Source: Paenibacillus sp. HWE-109 (lineage in GTDB: Bacteria > Bacillota > Bacilli > Paenibacillales > NBRC-103111). From it: 64,000 nucleotides of DNA. Of the stretch, positions 17,626 to 25,507 are shown piece by piece. The notes beneath the pieces were generated by a model, which ran no database searches, was not told the origin of the DNA, and worked only from the letters and a program-made list of their open reading frames with translations. The translations under genes and the position numbers were made by a program. Positions within the stretch are counted from its first letter, which is position 1, and every line of letters begins with the position of its first letter. The stretch covers positions 3,596,001-3,660,000 of the forward strand of contig NZ_CP091881.1 in the NCBI RefSeq assembly GCF_022163125.1, written 5' to 3'.

Positions 17626-18722
17626 TAGCGACCCACTACTTTCTGTCCGGCGGTAAGACCTTTGACAATCTCCACATCCGTTGACGTCTGTTGACCGATT
17701 TCTACATCGACTTCCTTCTTGTTCCCTTGATTGTCAATCACCTGCACATAATTTCTGCCGGAATAGGAACGAAGCGCTGCTAGCGGAATCGTTGTGGCGT
17801 TTTCCTTGCGCTGCGTAATGATGCTCACGCTAAGCGGTGTTCCACGGTTTAAACCTTTGGGAAACTCATCCAGCTGTACAACTAAATATTTGTCAATCGA
17901 ATCTTGCCCGCCGCCCTGTCCATCGCCGGGAAAGCCGCCACCATTGTTATTGCCTGCTTGCGGAAGGGGAAGCTGTTTTACTTTGCCTTTGTGCGTACCA
18001 GCAGAATTAATATCTACCTGTACTTCCATGCCAATAGCCACTTTCTTCGCATCGTCCGCGCTGATGCTTGCCGCAACGGTAAGCTCATTCAAATCAGCCA
18101 AAGTGGCAACCGACTCTCCAGACTTTACCGTATCTCCTTTTTTGGAAACAACCGTCACGATTGTTCCGCTGAAAGGCGCAACCAGCTTCGCTTTGCTCAC
18201 TTGGGTTTCAAGCTTCGTCAATTCCTCACGCTTCAATTCAAAATCAATCTTGGCCTGTTCAACTTGCTCCGGTGTCATCTCATCAGCCTTGCGCATCGTT
18301 TCAATCATAGTCAGCTCATCTTTGCGCGTTTGCAGCTTTTTGCGCTTCAAATCGCTTTCCATGTCAGAAACATCAAGCTCTGCAATAGGCTGACCTTGTT
18401 CCACGGCATCCCCATTCTTCACAAGAATGGCGCTAATTCGCTTGCCGGTCATATCTTCAGAGAAAAACAGCTTCTCCTCCTGCAAAGCCATTAAACGTCC
18501 GCTTCCTCTAACTTTCGTCTCCAGTGTTTCTGTTTTCACCGCATATTCCGGCTTCTTCGACAGCTTTGGTGGATTAATCGATGGGATCGCTTCCTCCTCT
18601 TGCTCTTTGGGCAAAAGCGAACAGCCCGAAGCCAAGATCAGGGTTGAACTTAATAAAATTGCTGCAATGGGCTTCATCGTCCAGTTAGGAGATGAATTTC
18701 CCGTCCACCATTTCGTAAACAT
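17625..18722 (-). CDS. MacA-like adaptor lipoprotein
   Basis: About 365 residues. N-terminal signal with lipobox LASGC. Residues about 45-80 carry a lipoyl half-domain (ISAILVKNGDAVEQGQPIAELD), then a shorter helical hairpin, the second half (VAPFSGTIVTVVSKKGDTVKSG), a beta-barrel and a Gly/Asn-rich insert (NNNGGGFPGDGQGGGQD). This is the HlyD/MacA family, partner of MacB-type ABC permeases. I start at the ATG at 18722 because GGAGG lies 9 bases upstream, inside the preceding ATPase gene (38-base overlap). An ATG at 18677 (MKPIAAILL) would give a more standard lipoprotein signal but has a poor ribosome site. Confidence 0.85.
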   Translation of the reverse strand: MFTKWWTGNSSPNWTMKPIAAILLSSTLILASGCSLLPKEQEEEAIPSINPPKLSKKPEYAVKTETLETKVRGSGRLMALQEEKLFFSEDMTGKRISAILVKNGDAVEQGQPIAELDVSDMESDLKRKKLQTRKDELTMIETMRKADEMTPEQVEQAKIDFELKREELTKLETQVSKAKLVAPFSGTIVTVVSKKGDTVKSGESVATLADLNELTVAASISADDAKKVAIGMEVQVDINSAGTHKGKVKQLPLPQAGNNNGGGFPGDGQGGGQDSIDKYLVVQLDEFPKGLNRGTPLSVSIITQRKENATTIPLAALRSYSGRNYVQVIDNQGNKKEVDVEIGQQTSTDVEIVKGLTAGQKVVGR

Positions 18723-19455
18723 GATCGGCAACCTCCAAAATTGTAGGGTCATGAGTGGTCATACAAATCGTAATCTGTTCCGTCGCAATGATGCTGCGAA
18801 ATACGGACATTATCTGCGCCCCCATCTGGGAATCCAGTTCAGCAGTAGGCTCATCCGCCAATATAAGCGATGGCCGGTGGGCGATAGCTTTGGCTATTGC
18901 CACACGCTGCTGTTCACCGCCCGAAAGTTCAAAAGGCCGATGATGCATGCGTTTGCCCAGTCCAACCAGTTCCAAACAATGCGCCACACGCTCTTTCCAC
19001 TCCGAACGCGGAATACCAGCCATCCGCAACGCCAGTTCCACATTCTCCCAAGCAGACAACAAGGGCATAAGGGCAAAGGATTGAAAAATAAATCCGATTT
19101 CTTTGCGTCGAACCAGCGTCCGCTCATCATCTGAACCGAGATGGAAAGCATGCTCCTGAAACCAAATCTCCCCTTCGTTCGGTTGATCAAGCCCGCCAAT
19201 TAAATTGAGCAGCGTCGTTTTACCCGAGCCGGAGCGACCTTTGAGCATGACCAACTGCAGCGGAATCAGTTCCATCTCAATCCCTTTCAGCACTTCTAAT
19301 TTCTGCCCTCCAACATGAAAAGAACGCTGTACACCATGTACAGTCAAAAGGGGAGATTTCAACTGCCTCAAGGGGGTAGCGTGATTGTCAAACGCCTTCT
19401 CTTCCTCTAGCACCATGACCTCTGATGCGTTTTTTTTGCGAAACCATCTCGCCAT
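18685..19455 (-). CDS. ABC transporter ATPase (MacB/LolD type), first gene of the operon
   Basis: 256 residues from the ATG at 19455, which has GGGAG 9 bases upstream; the frame stays open to 19572 but the extra 39 residues do not look like this family. Motifs: Walker A GRSGSGKTT, Q-loop FIFQSFALMPLLSAWENV, signature LSGGEQQR, Walker B LILADEPTAELD and H-loop CMTTHD. It is a close functional match to LolD/MacB-type ATPases. With a second ATPase gene at 13758-14681, the operon could assemble a heterodimeric motor on one 980-residue permease, or the two ATPases could serve different states. It overlaps the adaptor gene. Confidence 0.88.
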   Translation of the reverse strand: MARWFRKKNASEVMVLEEEKAFDNHATPLRQLKSPLLTVHGVQRSFHVGGQKLEVLKGIEMELIPLQLVMLKGRSGSGKTTLLNLIGGLDQPNEGEIWFQEHAFHLGSDDERTLVRRKEIGFIFQSFALMPLLSAWENVELALRMAGIPRSEWKERVAHCLELVGLGKRMHHRPFELSGGEQQRVAIAKAIAHRPSLILADEPTAELDSQMGAQIMSVFRSIIATEQITICMTTHDPTILEVADHVYEMVDGKFIS

Positions 19456-19766
19456 TTCAGGGGACTCCCTTTCCTTGATAAACTGTCTGTATGCTAAAGT
19501 AGACGATACAGCTTTTGAAAAAGTTTCATGAAACTGAAAATTTCCTGAAAATTTTTTTACATTTAAACCCATTCATGTAATCTATTAAAAGATACTATTA
19601 AATGGAAGTTTCATCCATGCACCAAATGACCTATTTTCAGAATTAAAATTCGATCCGCCTGCAAAATTGCGAAACAGACACATCCATTTGCAGGAATTTA
19701 CCGCTAATTGGGGAAGTTAAAAGAATGAACCATTAACTAGTGCTTTCAAAGAAGGAGAAATCACCC
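19456..19766. promoter_or_regulatory. 311-base divergent intergenic region with palindrome and direct repeats
   Basis: No gene is visible. It separates the minus-strand ABC operon from the plus-strand dipeptidase. The perfect 12-bp palindrome GTTTCATGAAAC (19523-19534) is directly followed by two CTGAAAA copies (19534-19540 and 19545-19551) 11 bases apart. These look like regulator sites for the ABC operon. I cannot call -35/-10 elements with confidence on either strand. Confidence 0.4.
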
Positions 19767-21149
19767 ATGATTGAAACCATCAAAACCTATTTGGATGAGC
19801 AAAGAGATCAACACATAGAGGAATTAATGCAGTTTCTGCGGATTCCAAGTATCAGTGCTGTTGCCGAACATCAACCCGATATGATTCGCTGCGCGGAATG
19901 GACGGCTCAATCGCTGAAGCAGGCAGGTTTGGAAAATATTGAAATCATGCCAACCGGAGGACATCCGGTAGTCTATGCCGACTGGCTGCATGCACCTGGC
20001 AGGCCTACTGTCCTCATTTATGGGCATTATGATGTACAGCCCGCCGAACCTTTAGAACTTTGGCAGACACCGCCCTTTGAACCCGTCATCCGGGATGGCA
20101 AACTATTTGGCCGAGGCAGCACAGACGACAAAGGACAATTGCTGCTTTATGTGAAAACCGTGGAAGCTTTTCTGAGGACACAGGGCAGTCTTCCAGTGAA
20201 TGTGAAATTCTGCATCGAAGGCGAAGAAGAAATTGCCAGCAAACATTTGCCTGCATTTGTTGAGACGTACAAAGAGAAATTGCAAGCAGACGCTATTACC
20301 CTATCGGATACACAGATGCATGGACCTGGCAAACCTGCGCTTATGTATGGATTGCGCGGCCTAGCAGGTTTCGAAATTACCGTGGATGGCGCGAACAGCG
20401 ATCTGCACTCCGGGTTATTTGGCGGCGCCGTACAGAATCCGATTCATGCTTTATCCAAGCTTCTCAGTTCCTTTCATGATGAGCAAGGCCAAGTAGCGGT
20501 CCAAGGCTTCTATGATCGCGTGATCCAACTCTCGGACAAAGAACGTGAATCATTCAAGCAAGTTCAGCCTGACGAGAACAAGATCCGTACCGATTTGCAA
20601 GTGGACGCGCTTTATGGTGAAGATGGGTTTTCTTTTTATGAGCAAACAACTTCCAGACCTACCTTGGAAATCACATCGGTAAGCGGCGGTTTTCAAGGGG
20701 AGGGGATTAAACCGATTATCCCGAACCGAGCTTCAGCCAAAATCGCCTGCCGCCTCGTCGCGGCGCAAGTGCCGGAAGAGATCATGGATGCGATTGAATC
20801 CCATATTCAGGCGCAGAAGCTGCCCGGTGTCAAAGTAACCATGGACCGTCAACTGCGCGGCAATCCATTTATTACCCTCATAGATGAACCTGCTATGGTG
20901 GCAGCGGCGGAAGCTTATGAAGATACTTACGGCGTGTGGCCTGTCTACACCCGAAGCGGTGGGTCCATCCCTATCGTAGAGGTGCTTGGACGAGTGCTGA
21001 AGGCTCCTGTCGTTCTACTGGGGTTTGGCTTGCCCGGGGAAAACCTCCATGCACCGAATGAGCATTTCCATTTGATCAATTGGGGCAAAGGCACGGAGAC
21101 GATTAGTCGTTTCTGGTTAAAACTAGCAGCACGAAGCGAGAAAGCTTGA
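19767..21149 (+). CDS. M20 family dipeptidase/peptidase
   Basis: 460 residues. The M20 metallopeptidase pattern is clear: LIYGHYDVQPAEPLELW (first zinc His and Asp), FGRGSTDDKGQ (bridging Asp), FCIEGEEEIAS (catalytic Glu and zinc ligand), the dimerisation lid around residues 200-330 and a late His (ENLHAPNEHF). These are cytoplasmic zinc enzymes that hydrolyse dipeptides or acylated amino acids; substrate not predictable. The ATG at 19767 has AAGGAG 9 bases upstream; the frame is open to 19740 but lacks a start signal there. The GNAT gene follows after 18 bases, so they are probably co-transcribed. Confidence 0.9.
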   Translation: MIETIKTYLDEQRDQHIEELMQFLRIPSISAVAEHQPDMIRCAEWTAQSLKQAGLENIEIMPTGGHPVVYADWLHAPGRPTVLIYGHYDVQPAEPLELWQTPPFEPVIRDGKLFGRGSTDDKGQLLLYVKTVEAFLRTQGSLPVNVKFCIEGEEEIASKHLPAFVETYKEKLQADAITLSDTQMHGPGKPALMYGLRGLAGFEITVDGANSDLHSGLFGGAVQNPIHALSKLLSSFHDEQGQVAVQGFYDRVIQLSDKERESFKQVQPDENKIRTDLQVDALYGEDGFSFYEQTTSRPTLEITSVSGGFQGEGIKPIIPNRASAKIACRLVAAQVPEEIMDAIESHIQAQKLPGVKVTMDRQLRGNPFITLIDEPAMVAAAEAYEDTYGVWPVYTRSGGSIPIVEVLGRVLKAPVVLLGFGLPGENLHAPNEHFHLINWGKGTETISRFWLKLAARSEKA

Positions 21150-21167
21150 AAGGACTGAAGCAACAAC

Positions 21168-21674
21168 ATGAACACAGAACATTTGCAAATCCGCGACGCT
21201 CATCTGGAAGATCTGCCAGAAATCGTGCGCATCTATAATACGACTGTTGCTGGACGTATGGTTACAGCGGATACAGAACCCGTTACAATAGCAAGCCGTG
21301 AAGCTTGGTTTCATGAGCACTCAGATGACTTCCGTCCTCTGTGGGTCGTGGAAAAAGATCAAGCCATCTGCGGCTGGCTCAGCTTCCAGTCCTTCTATGG
21401 CCGTCCGGCCTACAACGGAACCGCTGAAATCAGCATCTATGTGGATGAATCTTATCGCGGCTACGGCATTGGACGATATCTAATGGAAAAAGCCATTGAA
21501 GCAGGACCTTCTTTGGGTCTAAAAACCTTGCTCGGTTTCATCTTTGGCCATAACGATCCAAGCTTGAATCTCTTTCACAAATTCGGCTTCGAGAAGTGGG
21601 CGCATTTACCCGGTATTGCCGAATTGGATGGCATCGAACGTGATCTTCTTATTCTCGGCAAACGGATCGACTAA
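21168..21674 (+). CDS. GNAT N-acetyltransferase (phosphinothricin-acetyltransferase-like)
   Basis: 168 residues. The start IRDAHLEDLPEIVRIYNTTV, the middle AEISIYVDESYRGYGIGRYLMEKAI (acetyl-CoA P-loop R-G-x-G-I-G) and the end NLFHKFGFEKWAHLPGIAELDG match the PAT/Pat-like branch of GNAT acetyltransferases, which acetylate the amino group of phosphinothricin-like or methionine-derivative substrates. The true substrate is unknown. It follows the M20 peptidase closely. No terminator hairpin is obvious directly after it. Confidence 0.88.
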   Translation: MNTEHLQIRDAHLEDLPEIVRIYNTTVAGRMVTADTEPVTIASREAWFHEHSDDFRPLWVVEKDQAICGWLSFQSFYGRPAYNGTAEISIYVDESYRGYGIGRYLMEKAIEAGPSLGLKTLLGFIFGHNDPSLNLFHKFGFEKWAHLPGIAELDGIERDLLILGKRID

Positions 21675-21753
21675 AGCCAACTTACACTTGCCATTTAAGA
21701 AAGGCGGCTTTGCCTCCCTGAGAGATGAGCGTCTTCATAAGGTTTTCAACAAT

Positions 21754-21986
21754 ATAGCGGTTCCTAGTTCCTTTTGGACTGTGCAATGACAGAGAGCGTC
21801 GTGTGAAAAGGAACTATGATCCACTATATGTCGGGAACTGGGGGAAACGTAGCATGAAAGGGAACTGAGATCCGCTATTTAAGCGGAACCTGATGATTCT
21901 GAGCGAGAAATGGCGGAATAGCGGACCGTAGTTCCCACTGACGTGGAATATGGCGGTTTTTCAGAATTATAGCGCACTGTACTTCC
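21754..21986. repeat. five copies of an 18-bp repeat, mixed orientation
   Basis: The motif is roughly ATAGCGGACCGTAGTTCC. Copies: plus at 21754-21771, minus at 21810-21827, minus at 21861-21878, plus at 21918-21935, plus at 21969-21986. Start-to-start spacing is 56, 51, 57 and 51 bases. Each copy has two to four differences. Neighbouring copies in opposite orientation could pair as long-armed hairpins. Confidence 0.7.
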
Positions 21987-22356
21987 CTCAAACTCGCTAT
22001 CCTGGCACATCTTGCTATAAACGAGGAGTGACGTTCTCATCGCATCAAACCACTCCATCGGGATGGGGTGCCTACAACCCAAGCCTGACAACTGGAGTCA
22101 ATCTCCAACATTTAAATTTTGGTCAAGCCTCACTCACCTCTTACACCTTCCTCGTTTGTAAGATGACCTGTCGATCGTTGACAAGAAACACGTCCTCTGA
22201 CAAGACCTGGACTCCACTCTACCATTACTCCGCATGAGCATGTCGTGCACAAACGCCCTTTGCACCGATAGGGCCCCACCTTAAGATCAGTGCATCGAAG
22301 AAAAGTCGGTGTAGGATGTCCTGTTTCATATTCTAAATGTACCAATAAACTAAAAA

Positions 22357-22379
22357 GGGTGAATCCCTTAAATCCACCC
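22357..22379 (-). terminator. terminator-like hairpin downstream of the RidA gene
   Basis: GGGTGGAT and ATTCACCC form an 8-bp stem (one G-T) with a 7-base loop, followed on the minus strand by TTTTTAG. Confidence 0.55.
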
Positions 22380-22403
22380 CAAAACTTATGCTTTTTCAAA
22401 AAA

Positions 22404-22458
22404 AAGCGCACTCCGCTTTCTTACGACTAGTACGCTAGCCCAAGAGAGAAATGCGCTT
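22404..22458 (-). terminator. terminator-like hairpin immediately after the RidA gene
   Basis: AAGCGCA and TGCGCTT pair at the base of a 55-base hairpin; a run of T follows on the minus strand. It begins 6 bases past the RidA stop. Together with the hairpin at 22357-22379 it gives a tandem terminator. Confidence 0.5.
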
Positions 22459-22463
22459 ATTCT

Positions 22464-22859
22464 TTATTCATTTACGCGAACAACAACCGCTTCAACCTCT
22501 ATCTCAATCATCAAAAGCGGATCGATTAAAGCCTTCACTTCAACCATTGTCGCTACAGGCTGCACGGTTCCAAAAAACTCACCATGTGCGCGTCCGAACG
22601 CTTCCCACTGAGAAATATCCGTCACATACATGCGCGTTCGAATGACATCCGACAGGCTAGCACCCAGCTCCTGCAAAGCTTGCTCAATGGTCGCAAGGAC
22701 GAATCTCGCCTGCTCGTATGCATTTCCTACGCCCACTACCTCTCCATTCTGCATGGCGGTAGTACCAGCAACTTCAATCCGGTCGCCTACCCGGATTGCT
22801 CGACAATAACCAACGAGCGGCTCCCAAGGTGATCCTGTGAATACGCGGGTTCGACTCAT
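22464..22859 (-). CDS. RidA/YjgF/Rid family protein
   Basis: 131 residues. The pattern VGDRIEVAGTTAMQNGEVVG, YEQARFVLATIEQALQELGASLSDVIRTRMYVTDISQW and VATMVEVKALIDPLLMIEIEVEAV is typical of the Rid superfamily. Canonical RidA deaminates reactive enamines or imines formed by PLP enzymes. The Arg that positions the substrate in RidA is matched by R-T-R-M-Y-V, although the sequence looks more like a Rid subfamily than classical RidA. It lies 19 bases downstream of a DapA-type gene and is likely co-transcribed, so it may handle an imine from that pathway. Confidence 0.85.
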   Translation of the reverse strand: MSRTRVFTGSPWEPLVGYCRAIRVGDRIEVAGTTAMQNGEVVGVGNAYEQARFVLATIEQALQELGASLSDVIRTRMYVTDISQWEAFGRAHGEFFGTVQPVATMVEVKALIDPLLMIEIEVEAVVVRVNE

Positions 22860-22878
22860 TATGCACGCACTCCTTTTG

Positions 22879-23754
22879 CTATATATACGCTGTTAATCGT
22901 TCTTGCAAACCTTCTGTAACCGACAGAAGCGGCAAACGCAGTGCCCCTGAAGCAATAACCCCTTGCTGTTCCAGCAGCCATTTGAGAGGCGCAGGATTTG
23001 GCTCTGTGAACAGCAGCCTTATCAGCGGAAGGAGCCCTTCGTACAGCGTCTTGCTCTCCTCCATATTCCCAGCCAGGAAATGCCGATAAAAGGCTACAAA
23101 GCGCTCTGTTTCTACATTGGCAGATGCGCTCATAACGCCTTTGGCTCCTGCTTGGAGAGCATCAAACAACAAGGTATCTTCCCCGCAGAGAACAGGTTTG
23201 GAGCCCAGACGTGTCAACTCGGAGACCAGCTTCGTATTCGGCGTACTGTCTTTCATGCCAATAACACCATCGATATCCAAGATCGCACGAACCGTCTCGA
23301 GTTCAAGGGTCACACCCGTGCGGTGTGGAACTTCATATAAAATAATCGGCACCCCAACGCTGGCTGCTTGGCGAAAATGAGCAATAATGCCTTGTTGACT
23401 CGGTTTATTATAATAAGGAACAACCACCAAAGCTGCATCAGCGCCTAAGTTTCCAGCTGCCTCCGTTTTCTTAATCGTCGATCGCGTATCATTCGTTCCT
23501 GACCCAATCACAAGGGAAGCTTGTGAGTTAGCCGCTTCTTTCGCAGCTTGCGCTGTCGCAAATAAAATTCCCAGTTCTTCCTGCGTAATCGTAGGCGATT
23601 CTCCTGTAGTCCCATTAACAATAAGTCCATGAATGTCATCTTGAAACAATTGATAAGCCTGATTATAAAAAGAAGCCGCATCCACTTCAAAGTCTTCATC
23701 AAAGGGTGTAACGATTGGCACATAAACACCTTGCAGTTCCTGAGCTTTTAACAT
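22879..23754 (-). CDS. dapA: DapA-type aldolase (4-hydroxy-tetrahydrodipicolinate synthase family)
   Basis: 291 residues. Family motifs: GVYVPIVTPFDEDFEVD, VNGTTGESPT (active-site Thr), VVPYYNKPSQQG (Tyr), YEVPHRTG (Arg that binds the pyruvate-semialdehyde adduct), GMKDS (Schiff-base Lys) and TEPNPAPLKWLL. The Arg and the TEPNP motif favour true dihydrodipicolinate synthase over catabolic relatives, but the linkage to a LysR regulator and RidA rather than dapB or asd leaves room for another keto-acid aldolase. I use the ATG at 23754, with GGGAG 9 bases upstream; the ATG at 23763 has no spacing. Divergent from the LysR gene. Confidence 0.82.
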   Translation of the reverse strand: MLKAQELQGVYVPIVTPFDEDFEVDAASFYNQAYQLFQDDIHGLIVNGTTGESPTITQEELGILFATAQAAKEAANSQASLVIGSGTNDTRSTIKKTEAAGNLGADAALVVVPYYNKPSQQGIIAHFRQAASVGVPIILYEVPHRTGVTLELETVRAILDIDGVIGMKDSTPNTKLVSELTRLGSKPVLCGEDTLLFDALQAGAKGVMSASANVETERFVAFYRHFLAGNMEESKTLYEGLLPLIRLLFTEPNPAPLKWLLEQQGVIASGALRLPLLSVTEGLQERLTAYI

Positions 23755-23822
23755 TCGACGCATCTCCCTGTCTCTATTTGATGTACATTCACTTTAGCAT
23801 GGATCTTACTATCACAGTTAGC

Positions 23823-23857
23823 TATAATAAATGATAGGACTCATCAAAATTTTTGAT
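23823..23857 (+). promoter_or_regulatory. divergent control region with LysR-type palindrome
   Basis: A TATAAT at 23823-23828 lies upstream of the regulator gene. The palindrome ATCAAAA-T-TTTTGAT (23843-23857) sits between this -10 and the LysR start, and fits the T-N11-A form of LysR sites. It could mediate autorepression and control of the divergent dapA-ridA pair. Confidence 0.5.
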
Positions 23858-23877
23858 AAAGAATCGAGGGGGCTCCC

Positions 23878-24753
23878 ATGGATTTAACGTATTTTCGCAC
23901 ATTTCGGGAGGTCGCCCGGAGAAAAAGCTTCACCAAAGCCGCGGAAGAATTAGGTTATGCACAATCCAGTATCACGATGCAAATTCAGAAACTGGAAAGA
24001 GAATATGGTGTCCCGCTCTTTGAACGATATGGACGTCAACTGCGTTTGACAGCACCTGGCGAGAGCTTGTTGAAATTGGTCGTTCAGATGCTTGACCTCT
24101 ACGATCAATCCAAAGAAATGATAGCCAGTCAAGTAAGTGGAACACTCACCATCGGCACGATTAATTCCCTTGCTGCGTACTACTTACCGCCCTATTTACA
24201 TCGGATGAAGCAGCTCTACCCTGCCCTGAATATCCACCTTTTTCCGGATAGCGAGTCCTCTTTGATAAGCAAAGTGAAAGATGGCGACTATGATATTGGT
24301 CTCTTGCTTGACCGATTTCCTGCTGACAGTTTCCTTGACTGCACTCGCGTTCGTGAAGAACCCTTAGTCTTGGTGGCTCCGCCTAACCATTCACTCACTC
24401 AACAAACTAAGGTTGAACTCGCAGACCTTCACCAAACCGAATTTATCGTGACGGAGGATGGCTGCATCTACCGCGGCATGTTTGAGAAACTGTTAAAAGA
24501 TCACGACATCCCGCTGCATATCGGATTCGAGCTTGGCAATCTGGAAACAATCAAACATTGCGTTATGAATGGATTAGGTGTGGCCCTGCTGCCGCAAATC
24601 ACGGTTCAAAGTGAAGTAGAAGTTGGCAAACTAGCCCAGCTGCCTTTCTCGCATGCTGATCTTCATATGGATCTCCAACTGCTGCTGCACCCCAAAAAGT
24701 GGATGTCGCAGCCGCTCCAATCGTTCATCCATTTGTTGACAGATCAAATCTAA
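23878..24753 (+). CDS. LysR family transcriptional regulator
   Basis: 291 residues. The N-terminal winged helix-turn-helix is canonical (LTYFRTFREVARRKSFTKAAEELGYAQSSITMQIQKLEREYGVPLFER split over residues 3-50). The effector domain (about 90-290) has the type 2 periplasmic fold start LTIGTINSLAAYYLPPYL and a conserved LGVALLPQ near 235. It is divergently oriented from the DapA-type/RidA pair with a 123-base shared control region, so it probably regulates them; the inducer is unknown. Start ATG preceded by GAGGGGG. Confidence 0.92.
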   Translation: MDLTYFRTFREVARRKSFTKAAEELGYAQSSITMQIQKLEREYGVPLFERYGRQLRLTAPGESLLKLVVQMLDLYDQSKEMIASQVSGTLTIGTINSLAAYYLPPYLHRMKQLYPALNIHLFPDSESSLISKVKDGDYDIGLLLDRFPADSFLDCTRVREEPLVLVAPPNHSLTQQTKVELADLHQTEFIVTEDGCIYRGMFEKLLKDHDIPLHIGFELGNLETIKHCVMNGLGVALLPQITVQSEVEVGKLAQLPFSHADLHMDLQLLLHPKKWMSQPLQSFIHLLTDQI

Positions 24754-24766
24754 ATCGCAAAAAAAA

Positions 24767-24797
24767 GAAGCTCATCTTTTCGCAAAGATGGAGCTTC
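24767..24797. terminator. bidirectional terminator between lysR and pyrE
   Basis: GAAGCTCATCTTT pairs with AAAGATGGAGCTTC (one bulged G) around a 4-base loop. The two genes converge on it, and T-rich or A-rich runs flank both sides. It closes the pyr operon. Confidence 0.85.
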
Positions 24798-24810
24798 TTC
24801 ATTATTATCA

Positions 24811-25452
24811 TTACACGCCAAAGGCAGCAGGATTAGCTCTCCATGAACGAAGCAATTCCATATCGGAAGCTTGAATCTTGCCCTTCTCTAACGCGACTTC
24901 AAGCAGCGCAGAATAGTTGGAAAGGGTGTGCAGCGGCATCCCTGCAGCTTCAAAAGCTTCCGTTGCCTTATCCAGCTGATAGGAGAAAATCGCCAGTACG
25001 CCAAGTGCTGTAGCTCCAGCCTCTTTCACGGCGATCGCAGCTTTCAAAGAGCTGCCTCCCGTCGAGATCAAGTCCTCAATGACGATCACTTTCTGACCTG
25101 GCTTGACGGAACCCTCAATCAGGTTCTCTTTGCCGTGCCCTTTGGCTTTGTCGCGAATGTAGATCATTGGCAGACCTAGCTTTTGAGCAACCCATGCAGC
25201 ATGAGGGATACCAGCGGTAGCTGTACCTGCCACAACTTCAGCATCAGGGAACTTCTCTTGAATCAGGCTGACAAAGCCGTCAGCGATCGCTTCACGAATC
25301 GCTGGATGCGACATCGTCAAACGATTGTCACAATAAATCGGCGATTTCAGACCCGATGTCCATGTGAATGGCTGCTGTGGTCGAAGCGCAACCGCCTCGA
25401 TCTCTAATAATGACGCAGCGATATGCTGCGCAATGGTTTCGAGTTGACTCAT
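24811..25452 (-). CDS. pyrE: orotate phosphoribosyltransferase
   Basis: 213 residues. The PRPP-binding motif VIVIEDLISTGGSSLKA is clear, as is FTWTSGLKSPIYCDNR at the N-terminus. It joins orotate to PRPP to give OMP, the penultimate step of UMP synthesis. The ATG at 25452 fits the family N-terminus (SQLETIAQHIAASLL) and has GGTGGAAG upstream; the open frame to 25524 overlaps the 3' end of pyrF and is not used. It is the last gene of the pyr operon, directly before a terminator. Confidence 0.95.
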   Translation of the reverse strand: MSQLETIAQHIAASLLEIEAVALRPQQPFTWTSGLKSPIYCDNRLTMSHPAIREAIADGFVSLIQEKFPDAEVVAGTATAGIPHAAWVAQKLGLPMIYIRDKAKGHGKENLIEGSVKPGQKVIVIEDLISTGGSSLKAAIAVKEAGATALGVLAIFSYQLDKATEAFEAAGMPLHTLSNYSALLEVALEKGKIQASDMELLRSWRANPAAFGV

Positions 25453-25507
25453 GATACTTCCACCGTTCCCTTCCATTGTAAGGCTCAAACCCGCCTGTCT
25501 ACTCGTC

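Larger units (their letters stand above)
21675..22463. other. 789-base gene-free region
   Basis: I see no credible gene. The first third holds five copies of an 18-bp repeat (separate entry). The middle (about 21990-22350) is unique sequence with short ORFs on both strands and no recognisable protein; it could be a decayed mobile element, but I cannot identify one. The last 100 bases hold two minus-strand terminator-like hairpins behind the RidA gene. Confidence 0.5.

Noticed and set aside
21990..22350. Non-coding end of an IS110-type element
   Set aside because: The unique sequence gave me a weak impression of one, but I can show no transposase, boundaries or target site.
22130..22411. 93-codon minus-strand ORF as a transposase remnant
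   Set aside because: No transposase motif is recognisable, there is no ribosome site, and a terminator-like hairpin overlaps its start.
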